NCBI GenBank assembly: GCA_947561715.1
Contig: OX387204.1
Span: 439,001 to 503,000 of the forward strand
Direction: 5' to 3'
DNA from: Ascidia mentula
Lineage: Eukaryota > Chordata > Ascidiacea > Phlebobranchia > Ascidiidae
DNA: 64,000 bases
Position numbers and translations under genes: made by a program. Of the stretch, positions 1 to 12,217 are shown in pieces (position 1 is the first letter of the stretch; each line of letters starts with the position of its first letter). The notes below the pieces were generated by a model that worked only from the letters and a program-made list of their open reading frames with translations, searched no databases and had not been told where the DNA came from.

Positions 1-3000
1 TATCGTTTGTTGCGTAATGCGGAACCTCCACAAACGACGTCAAGTTGAAGATATTTACCATGACAAGAAGATTGCTTGGAGTTTAGATTGTAAAACGCAC
101 ACAGCTCGTTTGAGGACAATAAAGTTTTGTTTTGTTTCGGAAATTGTCTCGCATGCTTTACGGGGATCATGGTTGGGGTTGAGTCAGACTGGAAACTTGT
201 AATTTATTTCCACAAACTTAAGACTCTCCTCAGTCGCCCTGAATGCTAACACAATGGGAGGGGTGGTAATTTGCAACATTATCACGACAAGTTGTTTATT
301 TTGAAAGTGAAAATTGGCGCCTGCGTCGCAATGGTTATGTCTCGTCGTCAAGCCAATAATTTTATCGTCTATTCGTGAAGTTTACCAAACATTTCTAATT
401 TGAGCGCTAGCATCAGAGCGATTAGGGTTCGAACGTTTTTTCGGGACAAAGGAATTGACTCGAACTTAAACTGCAGATGTTTGTGCCATTCGAGAACTCT
501 TTTCACCAGATATGTTGATTGTTTTGTTCGCAATAAGTTTGAAAGCTTTTATGTTTAAACCTGGGTGTCACAAACTTCAGGTTGAAGGTTACGTATTTGT
601 TCCCAGTTAAATTTGCATTAACGCGATTATCTGGATTAGATTTTCTTATGCCCAACCCACGTGTAATGACACCCCTACACGGGCTAACCCTGGATAAGAT
701 GGCACATTACCTTGCCGAAAGTTCATATGAGTTCAAATATATGACGAGTGGTTAGAAATGATCGCTAATATTTTATCCAAATATGGAACGGGACGTTGAC
801 GCCTTCACGGTTCGTTGACCACGCTTCCAAATATAGCCCAGAACCAAAATACTCCGTGCGTAGTAGTAGTAGTTGCTAAAAGAGCAGGGGTTGGATGCGG
901 AAATTGTTTGGTGCGAGGGAATAGGTTGATAGTGTCGTGGTATTTACGGTTGATCCTTTGGGGAAAAGGTCGCTCGTGTTTTAAAATCAATCACATTTTT
1001 GTGAAGGAATGTAACCCAATATTCCACTCCAACCTCCGATTCCTCCTCCTCTTGTTTCTTTAATTCTCCTTCTCCTCTCACACTTCGAACACAACTACGT
1101 CTGTAGCAAGTGGAAAATTTTGCCACCTCTGGCAACATTCCATTCGGTTTAAGGTTCTTGTAACGTGATAATGGCACACGCCTCGTACTACAGCGTACGT
1201 TGTGATATTCTCCCAACTCAACAAACTACCTCCAAAGATCAAAGCGAGCGCGCAAACCGCTTTGGAACGAATATTTTCGAATGCTTCCTCGTTTCAAAGT
1301 TTCGTCGCGTAGTCATCGGAAAACTTTTAATTATGATGTCATACCGGGCATTGTAGATCGCTATCCAGGTTTGAAAATAACTCGTTTTGACGTCGGTTGG
1401 GTCTTTCGGCGCCGTCGTGAGCTATTTCTATCTTGTCGTTGTTGGCGTAAAATTTTTCCACTTTTAAAACACCGGAACCCTGACGCCCTGGAAATTTGCG
1501 CAATCCATGTCTCAAACCAACTTCAAAATATCATAATTGCTTCGAGTTGAAGTTTGTGCAAAAAGTTTTCGCTTGGCTTCGTGACAGAATGTATCATCAG
1601 GGGAATTCACCGTGACGTCGAAAAAGCATCTGGAAAATCCGTAACATTTTTGTCTGGACGGAATGTGTGACGTCAACGATGATATTTTTGTTGTTTTGTT
1701 GAAATAAAATGTTGTTTGCAAATTGCCGGGCAATCTCGCATGGTTCATTTTCATTTTGGTCACGTTTTATCAGAAAAACCATCCTAAGCGTTTTGAAAGC
1801 GGCTTGTGAGGGTTGGAGTTTCTGGGAAAAATGTCGCCGATAAGAAAGGGCGTGTTTGCATTGAAGATAATAACGTGAACATATGAACACCTTCGGAATT
1901 TTTCGTGATGGTTTGAGCTTGCTTTTGCGTCATTTGCTTTCGTTTCTTTTTCTGTGATTTTTATAGTTCGGGAATATGTTAAAAGCCTCCGCAGTTTTTG
2001 AAAAAGACGTTTAACTTTCAAATGTCAAATATAAGATGCCATTATTTCCACTTCACTGTCCGGATTTAAAGTTTAACCTTGATACGACCTTTGTGAACTC
2101 CTTGGCGCTACTTAGCGGCAAAATTACACGCTGGTTTGACTGACAGCACAAGAAGAAGCTTTTATTAAAACCTCGCCCCAATTTGAAAACGCGGTTGGGA
2201 ATAAATTGGCATCAACATGTGCCGGGTGGCAATCTCGTCAACCGCCATTAAATTAATTGACCGTCACACACGTGGTCGCTTACACCAAGGTCACCGGTAT
2301 ATGGTGTAGTTTCAATGCTCTGTGTGATAAAGGGTGTGTCCTCTACTCATCTGATCGACGTCAACTATCTTGTTTTCGCATTTCTCGCTGCCGCATCCAG
2401 TTGTCGAGTGATCACCAGAAACTTTTCAATGTTGTTTTTAGATAAACTGATGCGTTCACTTGGTATAGATTTCCACGGCAAGGTTTGCATAATTATGGAG
2501 AATGTCCAGTTCTTGAATAAACAATTCATTCGCTATCGGTATTGGCTTCTCATTTCTCATGATATGCGATAGAACTTGGGAATAATTAAACCTCGGCATC
2601 CAATCATAAACCCCAAGGTAGTGATTTGGTCCATGATGACTTGTTACATGCTGGCCATGAACGGCTATTAACCATTCCGAGCTTATATAACAACAAAAAA
2701 TTATGCTATAAGTGCTCGGCCAAACGGTATGGTGGAAAATGATTTTCTTAATGTATTTTACCTGACAATAATGCCGGGTTGATGTTTGAATAGCGAAAAC
2801 AACAGAGAAAATTCTTCGGATAGAAACATTACCCAAGCGTATGTTGACCCCGATCTGCGGCCCGCGGTGAATTCAAAGCTGAACCCGCAGGTAGAGTGCG
2901 TGTCATCCGAAATAACCGACTTGTGGGGTATTCTAGGCACGAGTCGAACCTCAGACTCAACCTTAGTCCGAGATTCCTTCACGTTGGTGGAAGTTTCAGT

Positions 3001-5072
3001 GTTCCGGCGGGCTGGGGGGGGACTTCGTAGTAATTCCTCCCCCTCATAAGTAACTGTCAGTCCAGCGAACCGTGGGAGGAAGACCGAAGTGTTGGAGCTA
3101 TTAGCGCACAAGGGCCCGCGAAACCCGAGTCGTAAAACGTGATGAAAGTTCCTTCGTTCGTTTAGAATTTCGCGCAAGACAAGCTCTATGACGTCATACA
3201 ACTTTGTCGGGCGATTCGTCTGGGTTGGGGAGGAATCATTGAGCGTGTTCGAAAAATGACAAATATTTCGTTTGTTGAAGCGACATTGTGATGAAACAAC
3301 GGGTGTCGGGATCTCTCATCATGATGGTGTAAAGTTGTTTGTGGGCGGGGGTACAATGTAGGTGGCAGTATTTCACACGCCACTGGGTTACGTATGCGAC
3401 TTAGCTGGGACGGATAAGTCTGATTACAAAGCCTTATTTCGTTTTAATGTTTTCCTGTAATTTTCACCTTTTATTAAACCACTAATTCCTTCCCCATCCA
3501 ATGCATTCGAAGCACACAGCAGGGTTTATCTTAAATCTATATCCGTGACTCTCCTGTGCTATATCGGGGTTAAATTACCACCGAAGCGGAGGCATTAAAT
3601 GTGAACCGGGTGCTTCTGACACTTAACGAGATACTGAACTTGTAAAATAGGCGCAAAAGTTGCTTTGTCATCCACTAAAAGGTGTTGAAGGCCATGTTGT
3701 AATGTGGGGGAAACTGACATGTCGTTTCATGATTTTTTATGTCAAATTTATTATTAGTTTATGCGTAATTTTGATGCGCATTTGCTTGGTGAATAATAAT
3801 TGGTTTGAATGCACTGGAATGTATACGCGGATTTCCAGTATAAAAATACACAACACGAGCACTGACAAAATAACGCTGAACTAACGGAAAGGAACGAGTT
3901 GTGGTAAAAGTTTATTATGACAACACAAAGGCGAAACTTAATCTCGTGACAGCCTCGGAAAGCCGGATGGTTGGGGGGTTAGAAGGGAAGTGGTAAATTA
4001 TTGAGGAAAGCTTTTCGGAAACATTGCGCGAGGGTCGTTGAATCAGCAGAGATCGAATTACAAAATAACCTTTCCTCGTACAACGGAGATCGTTGCACTG
4101 CGTGAACACGCGCCTCCCGCGTGATCGAAGCGTGATCAGGGAGTGGGAGGTGAAGAAATCCAAACAACCAAAACTTTGCCATCCCGTAATTTTGGTGGGG
4201 GCGAATGCTCACTGGTTTAATCGAGTAAATTATTGCATCAAACATTGCCCAGTGAAACAGAAGACGATCAGACGTGCTTATTTTCTTAACGATAAGGCCG
4301 CAAACTGAACATTTAGAAATATTCCCAAGGTTTTTTACCCCTTGTTCCAATGTTTACGCTCCGGTGTGAATGACGATTATTTGGAATTTTTACATCTACG
4401 TAAAGATCTTAGGATTCAAGGAGTTCAGTTCATCTCAAAGAATGATTGAATACCAGCAAGGGTGAAAGCAGGTCATTCACTGGCGCATATTTATGGTTTG
4501 AACAAAAGCGTAAACTCCCTTCAGCTGCCGGTATTTGCGCATCAGAATAACTTTTGCACGAAACACTTAAACGTTTATTTCACTTTAGCAGAAATTTTTC
4601 AGTTGTGGAAATTACGGTCACGTGATGCACAAAGCAATTAAAAAACAGAAACCAACAAAATAAAAGGCGCTCAAAATAGTTGCCCCGTCTGGTATTTGCT
4701 GTGTGAAGAATTCTTGGTCGGTCACTATAGGGCTGAATTAACTCACAGTGCAGAGGCGATGGATTGCACTTCATACTGTAGCACGTGCGTACGTGGTGGC
4801 ATAGCAACAACGGTTGGCATAGCAACGATGGCATAGTTCGCAACATGAATTAGCACGGAATAAAATCTTGATAAACAATGGCATGATATAGGAAGTTTGG
4901 ACAAGCAACGCTTATTGGATGACAAAAAAACATATATAAGCTCATGACATCATATCGAAGCTAAGATAGTACGTGGAAATTGATTAGGCTTAAAAATAAA
5001 CGCTTCTGTGGTGAAAATATACAAGGCAGTTGGCGTAATTATAATAAAACTCGCCGAATTAAAAAAAAAAAG
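1..5072. other. No recognisable gene
   Basis: I find no conserved protein block, RNA gene or clear transposon end in this stretch. Open frames are short, overlap on both strands and mostly lack an ATG. A segment of about 2.84-3.16 kb is richer in G and C than its surroundings and has open frames on both strands. It could hold an exon of an unrecognised gene, but I could not link it to flanking exons. Confidence 0.5.
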
Positions 5073-8000
5073 TTATTGCAGATCATCTGGAAATGGAGGG
5101 AAGCTGTACTCAAACTTTTTCTGAAAAGAAAACAAAATTTAGGTTTGAAAAATGTGTAAACATGATGCGTCACGGTTGAAAGGTTTTATTAAAATACTGA
5201 TTTTCGTGTAAAACTAAACGATTACATTCCTTAATCAAAACAATTAAGGGTATCTACGGTAACTACATATCAAGTGATCTTATGGCAGAGAAACGCCCCC
5301 AACACGCCCCTCGTAATGCCATCACGAGTTTTCACGCTTGAGTGCATTCACGTAAGAATTCCCAACTGAAACAATAACAATAACACAACCCCATAATTTT
5401 CCCACGAACGCGTGAAACAATGGCCCATTGTTAAGAACGCGATGACGAGGTGGAGGGTCGTGAGGAGGGGGAGGTTTATAACCCGAGATGGCAGGCTGTC
5501 TTGCTGCAGACACAACAATACTTGGTGATGACGCAGATCGGTGGCGAAAACCTCACGTTTTAGGACAGAAAAGTTGAAACATTGACTTAATTTTCTCTTT
5601 CCTAAAGAAAATACCGAGTATTTTATGTTTTGGGTGATTTTTGTGCGGGCCAGGTCATTCGTTGAACAGTTCCAAGCCGTAATCCCCGCTCTTATCCTTT
5701 CCAAAATAATTCTTGTCAATATCGGCACTAATTTGTGCATTTACGTCACGAACAGTTCAGCAGAAGTCCAATGACGTCAGAGATAGCGAAATTCCTTGGC
5801 TGGGAAATTTTTCCTCCAATTATCCCCGACCTCCTCTGCGATGGCAGGGCAAGGTTCCGGTTCAAATTCAATTATACATTTGTGACGAAACTTTGGAAAT
5901 TTCACGTTTTGGAATGCGGCGATTGTTACCGCAAGTGTAATTTAACGATTAAGAAGGAAATGCATCAACTTTCTCCCTCAGTTCATGGCTATTTTAACAT
6001 TACCGGTAAAAAGTTGATTCTTCGTGCAGAATAATCAAGGCACGTTTTGAGTCAACGGTTTTAAGGGATTTCCGTCAAATTATCGACGGTTAGGTGAAAG
6101 TGTGCCTCAACATCAAATGCGTCATTGCAACCTTTCCACGTAAATCATCAACGAAGAATTTATTTCTTTTGAAAAAAGGTTTTTTTTTTTTAAATTTGAA
6201 TTTCTTCCCTCCTTATCAAATAAAATCTTCATCCGACCCCGTTAACATGTTGTAACCCGCTTATATTTAACACACCGTGTTGTGTACAGAACCAAATATG
6301 GACGTTTCCATGACCTCTGCCAACAACACGTGACACCCCGTGAACTTTGTCACCTTGCGTAACAATAGCGCCACCTGTCGGAACGATGCTTTCAACGATA
6401 GGTAGCCATAGAAACAATATATATTGAGAGTGTACAAGTTCTTTAAACATGTCGACCTTTTTATAATTTCATAAATTTAGAATTTAACAAGTTGTCCGAC
6501 ATCGGAATGGTTCCAGGCCAACAAAGCACCAGGAAACGTTTTGTTTCGTTGTATTTGAAGGTAGTCGGTGTCAAACATATCAAGACATGGAAAGGAAATA
6601 GCTTTGATGTTCCTACGGATTGTGGGTGTGACCGCATAAAGGTCTTTGTATGCGTTGAGTTACGTCATGGAGGGAATGTAGATTGTCACGTGTTTTCGCA
6701 TTCAGTTTCAATCAACCAATCAGGATCATCACATGAGTAAAATATCTGGATATTTTTTGTGAAACCAATATTATCAAGTGTTTTGTGCATATTTTCAGAA
6801 CTGTTCCAAAACAACAACAACACAGCGATCTAGCATTGTAACCGCGCTCAAAGACTTCCGGTCGCATTGTTACGTAACAAATACAAACACTAATCCTCCA
6901 CATGATTAACAATAAGGCGCCTTACAAACTAATAACATTCAACATTATGTTCAATATCTGCTTCAAAACGCCAATACTTTGAAAAAATTGATGTGTCATG
7001 CCTTGTCATGTCACGTGGGTCACTATGTCATATGATCTATCACATCACATGATGTAACAATTTGTCATGATCATGGAAGTAGATCTAGAATGTTTTAAAC
7101 TTACATTTCCACCCATGAAATCCGGCAAGTTATCGTCGTCGACAAATTTGTTGATCTCACTCCTCCCTATAAGTGCTGTAAGATCTGATTGTTCCTTGGA
7201 TAACATCTTGCTGACCAATTTCCACATGGCATTGAGGATAGATGGCAAGTTGTACACAATCGTACGCACTGGAATCAATTAAGGGTTTGATTTATTGCAC
7301 GGAACACTAAAATCATGAGCCAAGATTTAATAAACAAGATTAATTGCTAACCACATAATGTAATCATGACAAGATTGACACATGAAGTGCAGCCTGACGA
7401 TGTCTTCATTTATAATTTAACAAAGTTAATTATTGTTGAAAAGCACACATATGAATTGGGTGAACTTTAATCTGCTCAGTAACATGATGGCACATTTTCT
7501 GTGCTGCCATGTACAAAAAGCTTTACTAGCACTTGGCATAAACTACCAAAAGTTGACCTGGTGTTGAATAAAAATAAAATTACCCAGCATGCATGGAAAA
7601 TGACTTGTGAAGAGGTCGATGATGAACTTGACGTATCCCATATCACTGTTGGTGATCCCAGTTCCCGTTGTGTCCATGATGAACGTAACACGTTGTCCGG
7701 GTTCCTGGCGCTGGATCCTCTCCAACCAGTAAATGACCAACTTCATATTCGCACTCTTGTCCTTCTTTTCCATCTTGCCGGTCCTCAAGTACACTAAACA
7801 CACAAACATCTATGACATGGAGAAATTTATGTGAAAAGTATTATTTTCAAACATGTATTATTTTATGCAAAAACATGACTGCTTGCATCAAGATATAAAT
7901 GAAACTTACAAATTCGATTTCCATTCAAGTCTTTGCCACAAAGAAACATGTAACCTTTCTTGAAAGTTTCTTCGCCAATGTTTTCGATGGTAAGATCTAA

Positions 8001-8472
8001 TAAAAATTCAAAATTATCACTTAGTTTGATTCATGGAAATTACAGGCAAGATTGTGTTAATTAAGTTTTTACCATTGACAGAATTTTCTTTTCTCCACTT
8101 GAGACATTTCACGGCCAAATTAATCGAGTCTTGTTCAGTTTTTGCCCATCGTAAAAACAAGGATCTGTACGAGTTGTCATTCATGATTCTCTCAAAGTCT
8201 CTTGGATCAATATCACCTTGAACTTCTGTACAACAAAATACCTATATTACGCATATGTAAGCTATTGGGCCAATAATGATAACTGGGCCACTGTTTTGAC
8301 TTACCAGTACAGATGGTGCGTTTTTTTCTATTGACAATATCTAATATTCCAGCTTTTGCAAATGGTTTGACCAACTAGGCACCATTTTTACACAACTCAT
8401 ACCATTCAAAGGTCCTTCCAAGACTTTCTTGAATTCCGCCACCCTTTCCTCTGTTGGTACCAGAATCTCCAT
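5073..8472 (-). CDS. CRAL-TRIO domain protein, MOSPD2-like, without MSP domain
   Basis: Six exons on the minus strand: 8403-8472, 8073-8225, 7910-7996, 7584-7793, 7105-7268, 5073-5120. They join in phase to 243 codons plus stop. The start is the ATG at 8472, followed by MEILVPTEERVAEFKK. The CRAL-TRIO N part (block SLFLRWAKTEQDS, then WRKENSVN) and the lipid-binding lobe (VIYWLERIQRQEPGQ, FIMDTTGTGITNSDM, LNAMWKLV, LPDFMGGN) follow the order seen in MOSPD2. The last exon reads KKFEYSFPPFPDDLQ then stop, matching the residues just after the CRAL-TRIO domain of MOSPD2. The family binds lipids. MOSPD2 itself is an ER tether whose C-terminal MSP domain binds FFAT motifs and ends in a membrane anchor. 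Both are absent here, so I infer a soluble lipid-binding protein. The last intron is about 2 kb, much longer than the others. An alternative isoform using unseen exons cannot be excluded. Confidence 0.85.
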
Positions 8473-8659
8473 TGCTAATGTTTGTATCTTGCATCAATTT
8501 AAAAATTTAACAAAAATAAAACTTACTAGTTCTGCACAAAAAAAATTGAAGAAATATAAAAGTTTATAAAGAGCTCATAACCAATCTTGCTAAATTTTCT
8601 GTAACTTTACCAAAACATAGCTGGGTACTCACAATCCAACTAGAAATGATGAAAGTACA

Positions 8660-8722
8660 AGAAAACAATTCAAATGCATTTCACATTAAAATGCTTAAAA
8701 ATGCAACTTCATAAATTAGCAA
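8660..8722 (-). promoter_or_regulatory. Candidate SECIS element of the GPX gene
   Basis: On the minus strand, about 290 nt after the GPX stop, an ATGA (8712-8709) is followed 13 nt later by an AA in an apical loop, and a matching GA (8671-8670) closes the other side. Between them TGCATTT pairs with AAATGCA (7 bp) with weaker pairs below. The order ATGA, helix, AA loop, helix, GA is that of a eukaryotic SECIS. Pairing of the lower helix I is poor by eye, so the exact fold is unproven. Confidence 0.5.
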
Positions 8723-8940
8723 GAATGGAAGAGCACTTATAAAACACCTGATATCAGTATATTTGCACCACTAAGTACAATTAAAATTATAAACGGCAGT
8801 AATTAAATAATAAATTGAATGAAATTTTTTTCATATGGATTATATAAACAATGAACTTCATTTACAAAATAATATGAATTTTGGCACTGCATAAAAATCA
8901 GTTTTTCATTTGGAAAAGGTAGCATTATAACTGCATACAA

Positions 8941-9017
8941 TAATACACTTTGTAAATAGCCACACAATTATTCCTTCAATAATACACTTTGTAATAGCCA
9001 CACAATTATTCCTTCAA
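8941..9017. repeat. 38/39-bp tandem duplication over the GPX stop codon
   Basis: Two adjacent copies, 8941-8979 (39 bp) and 8980-9017 (38 bp), differ by one base. The copy nearer the gene contains the last sense codons (LKE) and the stop of the GPX frame. The other lies in the 3'UTR. Confidence 0.9.
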
Positions 9018-9608
9018 CAATGCTTCAATATCCTTTGAAAGGGATAGAGGAGATTTGTTTGGTGCATAACGATATCGAAGTCGGCCTTGGCGGTCAACTA
9101 AAAACTTGCTAAAATTCCATTTGATCGAATTTGTCAGAAACCCTGATCCTTTCTTGTGGGACTTCAAATACTTGAATAATTCATTGGCGGAATTTCCATT
9201 AACTTCAATTTTGCTAAAGAGATCAACCTTTGCTTGTTTTTTGTTTAATGCGAAGTCTTTTATTTCTTCGTTAGTTCCAGGTTCTTGGCTGTTAAACTGA
9301 TTGCACGGGAAAGCAAGAATCCGTAGACCCTGCTGTGAGTATTTCTCGAGCAACTTGGGAAATTGTGAGTAATTTTCGTTGGTTAAACCTCATTGTGAAG
9401 CGACGTTTACAATCAGACAAACCATTCCTTCGTATCTTGACAGACTCACATCATTTCCGTCGATATCCGGCACTGTGAAACCGTAAATTGTCTCGGGTTG
9501 CGGGTCAGAGGCCATTTCTTCGTCACTCTTGAAGTAACTCTGAAGTTTAAACGCGACAAAACCCGCCAACAATATTCCAAACCAGGTCTTGCGTTGCAGT
9601 TGCAGCAT
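9006..9608 (-). CDS. gpx4: Selenoprotein glutathione peroxidase, GPX4-like
   Basis: One uninterrupted frame of 200 residues if the TGA at 9392-9390 is read as selenocysteine (Sec73). The context is VNVASQ[11 protein letters not shown], as in GPX4. The catalytic partners are present: Gln108 in NSQEP, Trp164-Asn165 in [25 protein letters not shown] and [10 protein letters not shown] are also GPX4-type. The family reduces lipid hydroperoxides with glutathione. The ATG at 9608 gives a hydrophobic N-terminus ([12 protein letters not shown]), likely a signal or membrane anchor, so secretory-pathway placement is inferred. A further upstream in-frame start at 9716 is GTG, not used here. The gene has no intron, unlike vertebrate GPX4, which suggests intron loss or retroposition. 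A candidate SECIS lies downstream. The neighbouring MOSPD2-like gene is on the same strand, about 530 bp downstream. Confidence 0.92.
9390..9392 (-). other. In-frame TGA read as selenocysteine
   Basis: Reading through this TGA joins two conserved GPX blocks (VNVASQ before, GLTNENY after) with no shift of frame and no splice signal. It sits exactly where GPX4 proteins carry selenocysteine. A broken gene would not be expected to keep a clean GPX frame on both sides and a SECIS-like hairpin downstream. Confidence 0.88.
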
Positions 9609-12217
9609 CCAGCAAAACCCAATCTTTATTTGCAAATTAAACACAAAATTTCGCTGTGATGTAATGCTACTGATCACTGGAGCGGAAACATTTGTCGCCG
9701 GTCTGTTTTTTTGCACTGATCTCTATGTTCAATAGAGATGGCAGTTGTTGGTGGAACAAATTTATTGTAGGGAATTCGATTTTCGTAATTGGAGGCCTTT
9801 TTTAATTTTGTTTGAACGTTTGAAACCGCTTTCGATACTCGCTTGCGTTACGTCTTGCAACTTGCGCTACTTCTTCTAAGTCTCTTTGTCGCGCAATCCC
9901 ATCCTTTTGTTACTGTCTCCTAATATCTCGTATTTAGTAATATTACTTACTATCTAGTAATTAGTGGTTATCTCGCTTTTTGATGTCGCCCTATATGTTT
10001 GTGAATCTTTCTGTACAAACAAACAGATCTCGGTCTCACAGAACAGGTCCAACAACAGACCATCGGTCTCAAGACCTGCAGTCTGCTTGGTTTCAGCACT
10101 TTTTGGATTTTACTTGATGTTTGGTTCGCGTAGATGCAAGACCATCAAACTTCTGTCAAAAGCATCCGCATCCTTTATGAATATTATCAATGTATGTGGG
10201 GATTTTTTTAATTGGCCAAAAGTCCTGTTGTTCTACGTGTCTCAGAGGATCCCGTCATTTCATTGGAACGTTCAAACCAGGCACGTGTGAAGAATTTGCG
10301 ACGTCATTCCAACTTCAGGAAACAATGACCTCACGTAGACGAAACGGAGACCACGTGGTTAACTTTGTTGCATGAAAAACTCAATCTTGACATAATACTA
10401 ATTCCAAACCATATACGTGCAAAAGCGCCATAATAATTATTGAGACCTACAGACAGGTATATGAATACAAGCCGGTAGCACTGCCGGATACCAAGCAGTC
10501 GTTTGGCCATAGTGCGCTCCATGTGGTTCGTGTCTGTTGTTTGTTACCCAGTTGGAAACGCAACGAATCGGCGTTGACCGAAAGGTACCGCAAAGTGTAA
10601 TGCATTTCACATGTACTTCCAAACCGTGTCCAACTCATCTTCTGTGCTATGTCTAAACCACTGGCCTTGAGTGATCAAATAGACAAACCTAAAATATTGC
10701 ACTATAGGCAAATATAGAGGTGATGCACACCAAACATTAACACAGCGCAATAAATTTCTCACGAGGTTTGTTCCCGTACAAACATTGAAAGCCATCATCG
10801 CTAATTTCTTACGCGCTCGTTTCCATAACACTTATCGCATGCAGAGACCGAAGAAATTGCCGAATTAAATGACACAACTGCAAAAATATATCCAAACCTC
10901 CCAACACCAATCTTACTATCAACCAAGAAAAGGTTTTGTCGGAGCCTTTTGTAAATAAAAAAAGTTTTTGCATAATTTTAATAATTTTAAAATTACCATT
11001 GCGCGTTAAAACACAGAAATCGTTTTGGGTTCTGTTAAAGATTTCCTCGTCAAGCACGTAGTAACTTTAACATCTCCGTCCAAATTTCTTGTGATTGTTT
11101 TTGTAATTTGTAATAAAAAATGTTTGTGTTTTGTTTTATTTTTACAAATCGGTTCTACAAGTCAACGGTATTGCTGATGTTAACAGCGACGCGTTTTGAT
11201 TTTCTTACATCTCACTAACAACAGGCCGGTAACGCGCGCAATTTTGCGGTAAATTTTGTAATTTATTGGGGGTAAAACCAGTGGTCGCATTGCAAACTTT
11301 TAACAGGGAAACCAACGGGAAAATATGAAACCAATAAAAGCAGGATGTTTTTTTATGTCCTAACGCGTCAAATAGGAGTTTTTAACTTTTTGATTAGTCA
11401 CCCAGAGACAAAGATAATTTGGCGCGTTTCTAACATCGAGAAAAAAACACAAACAAATTTCTAACTCACAACATGAAAATTACAACAGTGAGTTTCAGTG
11501 TACTTAAATACAAGACTGAATTGTTACTGCAGAGTTTACAGGAAGGTAATTGTGTGCACGATTTCGACCTAGAGAATATTTTTTCTTCGCCCTGAAAATC
11601 CCGCCGCGTCCTAGAGGAAAAGTACCATAACTGCCCTGTCATTAGCATCATGTGTTTTTGGTTGTAAAATGTGATTTTGCATCACGCCAGTTTTGCTGAA
11701 ATTGAACTTAAAGAATTAAAAATCGTTTGGCCGGGAACGTTTGTGTTTGGATTTATATGATGTTTGGTCGTTTACTTTGTTTGATTGTAAATGAAAATGT
11801 AGTAGTTATAAATAATAATTAGGTTAACTTTTGTAATTTCCAATATTGTCAACTGAATACTGATGTTGTCATGTGTCGTCGTCGAGTCTCTGTGAATAGG
11901 ATACTTAAACAAAATCCCAAATAATTCGATTTGGCTGTTTTTGGAAACCATTGGCCTTTTTGTTATCTGGCAACATTTTATGTGGGAATATAGCCTAATG
12001 GCATTATTTTTGACAGGCAACAAAGATAGAGTGATTAGGAAAATTTAATGTCAAAACTTTTTGCATGAAAACTGTTTAAAAGACAAAAAACGATGCGATA
12101 AACATTGTAGAAAGAGTTTGATGTGTCGTGCTGTTGGTCAGTAGCAAGTGCTGTCCGTGGTTGGAAAAACAAGGACTTGAGAATATTTTCACTTTCAGCT
12201 TGTGGTAAATTATCGGC
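9609..12217. other. Intergenic, divergent promoter region of GPX and THOC2
   Basis: The stretch lies between two genes transcribed away from each other, so it must hold both promoters. I see no convincing coding exon, RNA gene or transposon end. No TATA box can be assigned with confidence. Confidence 0.5.

Noticed and set aside
2758-3201. 147-residue minus-strand open frame in a GC-richer patch
   Set aside because: Begins with TTG, has no recognisable domain, and an overlapping frame is open on the other strand. Openness is probably due to composition.
9609-9716. Upstream extension of the GPX frame
   Set aside because: It begins with GTG. The first ATG in frame is at 9608.
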